From: Bacteroidota bacterium
GTDB taxonomy: Bacteria; Bacteroidota; Rhodothermia; Rhodothermales; Bin80
DNA length: 11,248 nucleotides
Assembly (NCBI GenBank): GCA_026702635.1
Contig: JAPPBZ010000216.1
Span: 1-11,248, forward strand
Direction of reading: 5' to 3'
Below are positions 7,155 through 11,248 of the stretch, piece after piece. The notes beneath the pieces were generated by a model that saw only the letters and a list, made by a program, of their open reading frames with translations, ran no database searches and was not told where the DNA came from. A program made the position numbers and the translations under genes. The number at the start of each line of letters is the position of its first letter. Within the stretch, counting starts at the first letter, position 1.

Positions 7155-7748
7155 CTAAGATTTGCTGGGCGCGCTACTTTTCCTACTATTACGCCCCTCT
7201 CGACGGAGACGAGCATCTATGCCGCATGTGTTGTACCTGAAGCGTGTCAAACGCTCACTGGCACCGAATCGTCTAGCAATACGTGGGATTGACCAGGAAT
7301 TTCGCGCTAGCCGTATAAGTGATTTGCCTGGAATCTGTAACGCGGCACCTAGCCACACCGCTTCATCCTCCTCCTCTCGATTGTAGTGACGCAGCGGAAA
7401 ATCTCCAATCTGGTGGAGGATTCCGCCGGGCGGATGCTTGCACAAAACGTGTGCAAGCTCGTGCATGAGGTCACTTTCCTGACGGGTAGGGGCATGAGAA
7501 GTATTATGCACAATAAAAGTCTTGCATCCTACTGTTAAGGTAAACCCCGACCATCCTGATCCAGCACCGTTTAGCAACCAGTCAGCATAAGGCTTTCTGA
7601 TTCCGGGGATGTCCTCCACCCCCATCACTCTCACGCCTAAATGTTCGGCCAGCTTTCGCGCCGGAAGTGCTTCATCAATGCGGAGCCCAAGTTCTCCCCT
7701 TAGCTCTTCTGAAAGTTTTTCCGCTCGCGCCTTAAACCCGCGTTTCAT
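7155..7748 (-). CDS. ImmA/IrrE-family zinc metallopeptidase, CapP-like (197 aa)
   Basis: Predicted zinc peptidase of the ImmA/IrrE (COG2856) type. The zinc-binding HELAH is at residues 96-100 (H96, H100, catalytic E97). The third ligand is likely E129 in EEEDEAVWLGAALQIP (125-140), the family's usual E-A-x-x-x-A-x-x-L-x-x-P pattern. The C-terminal third (about 140-175) looks like a small helical domain with SIPRIARRFGASERLTRFR, and the last 20 residues are basic and probably disordered. It starts at ATG 7748, 12 bp after the stop of the XRE gene, so the two are surely co-transcribed. Family members cleave a partner HTH repressor (ImmA-ImmR, IrrE-DdrO). In CBASS islands the equivalent CapP is activated by DNA damage and cleaves CapH. 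The position beside a CBASS-like operon makes CapP the best functional hypothesis. A toxin-antitoxin-like pair is the alternative. Confidence 0.9.
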   Translation of the reverse strand: MKRGFKARAEKLSEELRGELGLRIDEALPARKLAEHLGVRVMGVEDIPGIRKPYADWLLNGAGSGWSGFTLTVGCKTFIVHNTSHAPTRQESDLMHELAHVLCKHPPGGILHQIGDFPLRHYNREEEDEAVWLGAALQIPGKSLIRLARNSWSIPRIARRFGASERLTRFRYNTCGIDARLRREGRNSRKSSAPSKS

Positions 7749-7760
7749 TAACTTCGCTAA

Positions 7761-8135
7761 CTAGATCTTGCCCTCCTTTGCGGCTTCATACAGGGCCTTC
7801 ACAGCCCCAGACAAAGATTTAGCCGTACGAGCATCAAGAGCCTGGTCCGCTCGAAAATGCGCAGCAATAACCTCTGGGGTACTCTGTCCGCTGAATCGCT
7901 CATTTTCCCGAAAATCCTTCATGAAGGTAGACGGGGGCACGCCTATCCAGCGACAAAGACGGATGAACGTGTCGAGATCCGGGACGTGACCTTTTTCCAC
8001 ACGACCTAGCGTAGAAGCACTTATTCCTCCAATTTCTTTAGCCGTTGCTCGCAGGCCCAAATTGCCACGCTTCCGTCGAACATACTTGCCAAGGTATTCC
8101 GCATCAAATGCTGATGAATCGGGCTGATGTCTCAT
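7761..8135 (-). CDS. XRE-family HTH transcriptional repressor, CapH-like (124 aa)
   Basis: Small DNA-binding protein with a Cro/CI-type helix-turn-helix at about residues 14-70. The core ATAKEIGGISASTLGRVEKG (30-49) has the typical A-x-x-x-G-(I/V)-S-x-S-T-L-x-R-x-E-x-G pattern, followed by PDLDTFIRLCRWIG. The C-terminal 50 residues are helical and could dimerise, with a linker around 75-90 as a possible cleavage site. I chose ATG 8135 (MRHQPD). A TTG start at 8204 would add 23 residues with no ribosome-binding site and would bury the palindrome at 8130-8143. A divergent XRE gene followed by an ImmA/IrrE peptidase and facing a cyclase operon matches the known CapH-CapP layout, in which the HTH protein represses CBASS expression until it is cleaved. 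Confidence 0.9.
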   Translation of the reverse strand: MRHQPDSSAFDAEYLGKYVRRKRGNLGLRATAKEIGGISASTLGRVEKGHVPDLDTFIRLCRWIGVPPSTFMKDFRENERFSGQSTPEVIAAHFRADQALDARTAKSLSGAVKALYEAAKEGKI

Positions 8136-8143
8136 TAATGAGA
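8130..8143. promoter_or_regulatory. 14-bp perfect palindrome, candidate operator of the XRE repressor
   Basis: TCTCATTAATGAGA is a perfect 14-bp palindrome. The ATG of the XRE gene (8135-8133 on the minus strand) lies inside it, and it overlaps the proposed -10 box. XRE dimers bind palindromes of this size, so this is a strong autoregulation candidate. A second, imperfect site, CTTTAATG-GAA-CATTCAAA (8154-8172), shares the TTAATG/CATT core and covers the proposed -35 box. Confidence 0.6.
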
Positions 8144-8171
8144 TTATTTGTATCTTTAATGGAACATTCAA
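8143..8171 (-). promoter_or_regulatory. Candidate promoter of the XRE-peptidase operon, possibly giving a leaderless mRNA
   Basis: On the minus strand TTGAAT (8171-8166) and AATAAT (8148-8143) are spaced by 17 bp. The start site expected 7 nt further on falls at or next to the ATG at 8135, so the transcript would have almost no leader. This agrees with the absence of a Shine-Dalgarno before that ATG. Both boxes lie in or beside the palindromic sites, as expected for repression. Confidence 0.4.
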
Positions 8172-8219
8172 ACTAACACTTCGTCTAAGGTACGGAAAGG
8201 CCAATTAACAAGCAATAGC

Positions 8220-8225
8220 TATAAC
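8220..8225 (+). promoter_or_regulatory. Weak candidate -10 for the SAVED/CD-NTase operon
   Basis: TATAAC at 8220-8225 is the closest -10 match on the plus strand in the divergent region, but no acceptable -35 box lies 16-18 bp upstream. The stretch from 8136 to 8597 otherwise holds the two palindromic sites and the possible small ORF described separately. I see no terminator or tRNA in it. Confidence 0.2.
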
Positions 8226-8280
8226 GCATGCTGGATGAATCCGCAACCGAGGCTACAGGGAGTGCGCTCTGGAAACTGCA

Positions 8281-8589
8281 GTGGAAATCCACAATGAGAA
8301 TTGCTGGACTTTCAACCGGAACTGGTCATGCGAGGCAAGTACCCAATCGCAGGCAACCACCCGTGTCAGTAACAAGCGCATATTCCAGATTTCTTGCGAA
8401 GCGAGGATCGGCCAGAAACCAAATTTGGTGGCGAATGGCTATGGCTTTTCCCAAACATCAACTTGGGCTAACGCTGAAACGGATGTCACCCTCACTGGCC
8501 TTAATGCACCACAACGCCGTTGGTTGCAGAGCCTTACGATTGGCGAGGGAGCACCGACGATGAGTCGCACCGCCCATATCAAAACTTGA
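8281..8589 (+). CDS. Possible small protein upstream of the SAVED effector (102 aa, GTG start)
   Basis: An open frame with a GTG start at 8281, preceded by TGGAAA as a modest ribosome-binding site, ends with TGA just 8 bp before the effector's ATG, as expected in an operon. The product is rich in Asn, Thr, Ser, Trp and Gln, has four cysteines (in NENCW, WSCEA and ISCEA among them) and few leucines. Such composition fits a small beta-rich protein better than a chance shadow frame. I do not recognise a family, and no signal peptide or membrane segment is visible. A competing frame at 8228-8563 has shadow-like composition. If neither is translated, the effector has an untranslated leader of several hundred bases. 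Unproven. Confidence 0.4.
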   Translation: MEIHNENCWTFNRNWSCEASTQSQATTRVSNKRIFQISCEARIGQKPNLVANGYGFSQTSTWANAETDVTLTGLNAPQRRWLQSLTIGEGAPTMSRTAHIKT

Positions 8590-8597
8590 ATTTCACC

Positions 8598-10433
8598 ATG
8601 CAAGATCGCCTGATTATAATTCGCCAGTCCTCTCATCTACGCAACGTCACAAGTGCTGAGGTTCAACACGCAGTGCCCAAAGATCTTCTCCGGCTACCCC
8701 GCGAGACTATTGACGTTGACATGCGACCTTTTGCGAATGATGTCAACAATGGCTATTGGGATAACTCTGAAAGCTATATCGTCGACCAATCGAGGGAAAT
8801 ACGTGAACTGGTAGAAGCCGCTGCTAATCCTGTCATACTCTACTTTGGCCTTGCTGAAATCCCCCACGTCATCGCAATGGGTGCATATGTAGGGGATGAG
8901 CGTCAAATTCGGGTCTACGACTACGACCGCGACGTTGGCACATGGGAGTGGCCTGAAACGAAACAAACCATCAAGGTCTTCACTAAAGGATTGCCTACTG
9001 ACCGCGTAGAGGCTAATGGGAATGCAGTAATTCGCGTGTCGGTCTCGTACGATATTGGAAACACAGATGTGGATGCCATAGTCTCACGCAGTCGGTTAGC
9101 GGATATCACGGTCCGGGTGGATGATCCCCGTCCGGCGATTGTTCGATCAAGCGCTGACACGACCGCTATACGCCTTGAGATCCGTCGAGCATTAAGCAAA
9201 CTTCGCGAGCTTAGACCCAGACTAGACCGTATCCACCTCTTCGTGGCCGCACCAGTATCTGTCTGCTTTCTACTCGGGCAAGAATTACGCCTTCGGAGTG
9301 GAGTCCCCGTCGTGACCTATCGGTTTCGAATCGGCGTCAACGGTGCAAAAATTACCGAAGCCATTGTGCTCCAAGCTGGAGGGGCTTCATTGTCTGGGTA
9401 TCCTCTTACAGTCGAACAAAGGAAAGAAGCCGCCACCGTCCGCCAGTCTGTTTGGCCAAAAGCCTTGCGACAAGTCGTGCACTACGCAAGTACTCAAAGC
9501 CAAGATAATGACAGCACCGCTGAGCACTGGTACACTCCCCTCTTGTTCGGCGAAGAACTGCACAAACCCAATCCATTCCCACCTCTACCTCCGTTGTGGA
9601 AAGTGGTTGACGACAAAATGGAAGTGTCAACAGGTTTTCCAAGCGGAGGCCAACTATACGGACTTCCTAAAACCAGCTGGAAATGGCAACTGTCTGACGA
9701 GCTTCTTCTCGGTCAACGTAGCGCCGCCTTACGAAACGGCGACTCTTTAGATGAGGCCCTTTTTTACCGGCTCGTTCGCCTCTTTCTGTTTCATGAGTGC
9801 CTCCACAGTTACCATGCCGTCACAAAGTACACAGCAGAAGATGTAGGAAGTTTTGCAAACTGCCTTGAACGAATTGATTACATGGCCGATCTCTATGCAG
9901 TTTTCCACGAGCTTGACCATACGATCAGGTATGATTCAGAACGCCGGATTGATTCGGGTCAGGAACGCCACAAAGAACTCAAACAGATTCTTGACAACGT
10001 CCTCCTTTCACACTGGGCCTTTGTTAACGAACCGCCCGTGTATCGATGGCAAGTACGTCACGTTCGACGGTTTCTCAATTGGTACTGGCGCCTTATCCAG
10101 GTGGTTCGCGCCCCCAATTTCAAGCTAGCTCTTCGGGTGCTTTCAGAGCCTCCAGTAATTGAGATTGCCGGATTTGAGCACAGTGTCGGAGGCCGGCGTG
10201 TCTATGTTCACCTTGACCGTCTTGATCGCACGACTGACCTTTCCCTCGGCCTTGTTACTGAAAAAGCCCAACTATTGAGAGTAAACCATTCTGTCAATAC
10301 GGACTTGCGTGCCCTTGCGCGGGCTTTGTCCTACCAAGATCACGAGGCCATCAAAACATTCTTTCAGGCCGTGTTTGAAGTGGCCGAACAGACTGGTGGT
10401 GCACTTCCATCGGGTGGCACCATATCTCGCTAA
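8598..10433 (+). CDS. SAVED-domain protein fused to a HExxH zinc metallopeptidase-like domain, predicted CBASS effector (611 aa)
   Basis: The N-terminal ~250 residues look like SAVED, the cyclic-oligonucleotide sensor made of two CARF-like halves. The first half has NPVILYFGLAEIP (77-89), then conserved I-x-V-S-V-S-Y-like strands around 145-155. The second half has the hallmark IHLFVAAPVSVCFLLGQEL (212-230) followed by GVPVVTYRF. A linker of about 130 residues, rich in Pro and Trp, leads to FLFHECLHSYH, with H399, E400 and H403 forming HExxH. CLERIDYMADLYAV follows, where E424 or D427 may be the third zinc ligand and D431 mimics the ExxAD pattern of glu-zincins. The last ~175 residues are helical, with an aromatic NWYWRL patch (494-499), then a beta-rich tail. 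The ATG at 8598 is preferred over a TTG at 8520 that would add 26 unrelated residues. A CD-NTase gene follows 26 bp later. SAVED is confident, the peptidase moderately so, and activation by a cyclic nucleotide is inferred. Confidence 0.85.
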   Translation: MQDRLIIIRQSSHLRNVTSAEVQHAVPKDLLRLPRETIDVDMRPFANDVNNGYWDNSESYIVDQSREIRELVEAAANPVILYFGLAEIPHVIAMGAYVGDERQIRVYDYDRDVGTWEWPETKQTIKVFTKGLPTDRVEANGNAVIRVSVSYDIGNTDVDAIVSRSRLADITVRVDDPRPAIVRSSADTTAIRLEIRRALSKLRELRPRLDRIHLFVAAPVSVCFLLGQELRLRSGVPVVTYRFRIGVNGAKITEAIVLQAGGASLSGYPLTVEQRKEAATVRQSVWPKALRQVVHYASTQSQDNDSTAEHWYTPLLFGEELHKPNPFPPLPPLWKVVDDKMEVSTGFPSGGQLYGLPKTSWKWQLSDELLLGQRSAALRNGDSLDEALFYRLVRLFLFHECLHSYHAVTKYTAEDVGSFANCLERIDYMADLYAVFHELDHTIRYDSERRIDSGQERHKELKQILDNVLLSHWAFVNEPPVYRWQVRHVRRFLNWYWRLIQVVRAPNFKLALRVLSEPPVIEIAGFEHSVGGRRVYVHLDRLDRTTDLSLGLVTEKAQLLRVNHSVNTDLRALARALSYQDHEAIKTFFQAVFEVAEQTGGALPSGGTISR

Positions 10434-10459
10434 AATTCACACTAAACTCTTCTATACCA

Positions 10460-11248
10460 ATGTATTCGATACGTTCTTCTAAGGTTATTCCCATTCTCCT
10501 TGATGCCATTGATATCCCAAATTCAGCCTACGAAAAAGCAATAGCCCGCTATGAGGATTTTGGAGGATGGCTCTGTCGACCCGATTCGTCATGTAGTCAG
10601 TTCTCACCGACAGTATTTCCGCAGGGATCGTTCCTCCTAGGAACTGTTACCCGCCCTTCCAATGCTCAGGAAGAGTACGATCTTGACATTGCCGTTAAAC
10701 TGGTAAAAGGTATTTCTAAGCAGACTCATACACAAAAAGAACTGAAGTCGCTGGTAGGTCGCGAAATCGAAGCCTATAGGCAAGCAAGACGAATTGAAGA
10801 AGAGCTCAGAGAGAAGAAGAGGTGCTGGCGACTTGATTACAGGGACCAGCTTAGCTTTCACATGGACATCCTACCATGTGTCCCCAAAAGCGAAGATTGG
10901 CAGTATCAGATTGAGCGCAAGTTAATCGCAAGTATTGCTAATGAATTGCTGGCAGCAGAGATTGCACGTAATTCTGTTTCAATTACGGATATTGAGCATC
11001 CTGACTACGATTTAATCAGTTCAGACTGGAACGTCAGCAATCCACAGGGATATGGTCGGTGGTTTGCCAGTCGGGTTCACCTTGCCGAAAATACCATTCG
11101 CGACAGGCTCAGGATGGAACGAAAGGCGAATATTGAGCAGATTCCTCCCTATAGACTAAAGGCTCCACTTCAACGCTGCGTCCAACTGCTTAAGGTTCAT
11201 CGTGACAGGATGTTTCAGAATGCACCTGATCAAAAGCCCATTTCCATC
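10460..11248 (+). CDS. CD-NTase (cGAS/DncV-like cyclic oligonucleotide synthase), C-terminus beyond the window
   Basis: Predicted to make a cyclic di- or trinucleotide second messenger from NTPs after phage sensing. The 263 visible codons hold the nucleotidyltransferase core: the GS motif in FPQGSFLLGT (53-62, G56-S57), the metal-binding pair D74 and D76 in EYDLDIAVKL, and the third carboxylate D136 in FHMDILPCVP. All three acidic residues are intact, so an active enzyme is expected. A helical region follows (RCVQLLKVHRDRMF, near 244-257), typical of the OAS-like helical lobe. The ATG at 10460 lies 26 bp after the effector stop, with no Shine-Dalgarno. Clade and product cannot be assigned. 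SAVED partners in known systems bind cyclic tri- or dinucleotides. The reading frame is still open at the window end, so the protein and any Cap2/Cap3-type genes lie further right. Confidence 0.92.
   Translation, partial: MYSIRSSKVIPILLDAIDIPNSAYEKAIARYEDFGGWLCRPDSSCSQFSPTVFPQGSFLLGTVTRPSNAQEEYDLDIAVKLVKGISKQTHTQKELKSLVGREIEAYRQARRIEEELREKKRCWRLDYRDQLSFHMDILPCVPKSEDWQYQIERKLIASIANELLAAEIARNSVSITDIEHPDYDLISSDWNVSNPQGYGRWFASRVHLAENTIRDRLRMERKANIEQIPPYRLKAPLQRCVQLLKVHRDRMFQNAPDQKPISI

Noticed and set aside
7155..8135. A stand-alone toxin-antitoxin module (XRE plus ImmA/IrrE)
   Set aside because: Possible in isolation, but the divergent CBASS-like operon and the order repressor-then-peptidase fit a CapH/CapP regulator better.
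8136..8204. TTG start at 8204 for the XRE gene
   Set aside because: No ribosome-binding site, an atypical N-terminus, and it would place the promoter and palindromes inside the coding region.
8228..8563. 111-codon frame beginning ATG at 8228, overlapping the small ORF candidate
   Set aside because: Composition is rich in Arg, Met, Ala and His in a scattered way typical of a shadow frame, and it overlaps the more protein-like frame at 8281-8589. Kept out of the gene list.
9406..9642. Minus-strand and alternate-frame ORFs inside the SAVED effector gene
   Set aside because: They lie within a long, well-supported coding frame and show no domain or sensible composition.
1..11248. CRISPR array or tandem direct repeats
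   Set aside because: No regularly spaced direct repeats were seen anywhere in the window.

Overview
The window joins a housekeeping block to what looks like an antiviral island. The host is probably a Bacteroidota- or Rhodothermota-like bacterium. Three things point that way: the yceD-rpmF-plsX-fabH-fabD-fabG order, a YceD without the C-terminal cysteine cluster, and few visible Shine-Dalgarno sequences (fabG, rpmF, yceD and the defence genes lack one). Base composition is balanced. The taxonomic call is an inference and not firm.

Left part (1-6676). The 3' part of a tRNA-Val(TAC) comes first, then a plus-strand gene for an exported protein of unknown function. Facing it on the minus strand is a compact seven-gene cluster, read yceD (DUF177), rpmF (L32), plsX, fabH, fabD, fabG and a DEAD-box RNA helicase. 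Gaps are 3-39 bp, except fabH/fabD, which overlap by 11 bp. It links ribosome assembly with the start of fatty acid and phospholipid synthesis. The helicase sits where many genomes carry acpP.

Boundary (6677-7154). The yceD leader carries a 52-nt imperfect inverted repeat. Next to it is a decayed N-terminal piece of an IS1595-type transposase, with a start codon changed to ATA, a lost zinc-ribbon cysteine, a frameshift and no DDE domain.

Right part (7155-11248). Two minus-strand genes encode a small XRE-type helix-turn-helix protein and an ImmA/IrrE-family zinc peptidase. They match the CapH/CapP pair that controls some CBASS systems in response to DNA damage. Divergent from them are (i) a possible 102-codon small ORF, (ii) a 611-residue protein with an N-terminal SAVED domain and a C-terminal HExxH metallopeptidase-like region, and (iii) a CD-NTase (cGAS/DncV-like cyclase), cut by the window edge. 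A 14-bp perfect palindrome spans the start codon of the XRE gene and is a good operator candidate.

Proposed logic: the XRE protein represses itself and probably the divergent operon. DNA damage would activate the peptidase to remove it. On infection the CD-NTase would make a cyclic oligonucleotide, which the SAVED domain senses to switch on the fused zinc peptidase. A SAVED-zincin effector is the most interesting object here. SAVED fused to nucleases, TIR, and Lon- or caspase-type proteases is familiar, but I do not know of a characterised SAVED-HExxH effector. That statement reflects recall, not a search.
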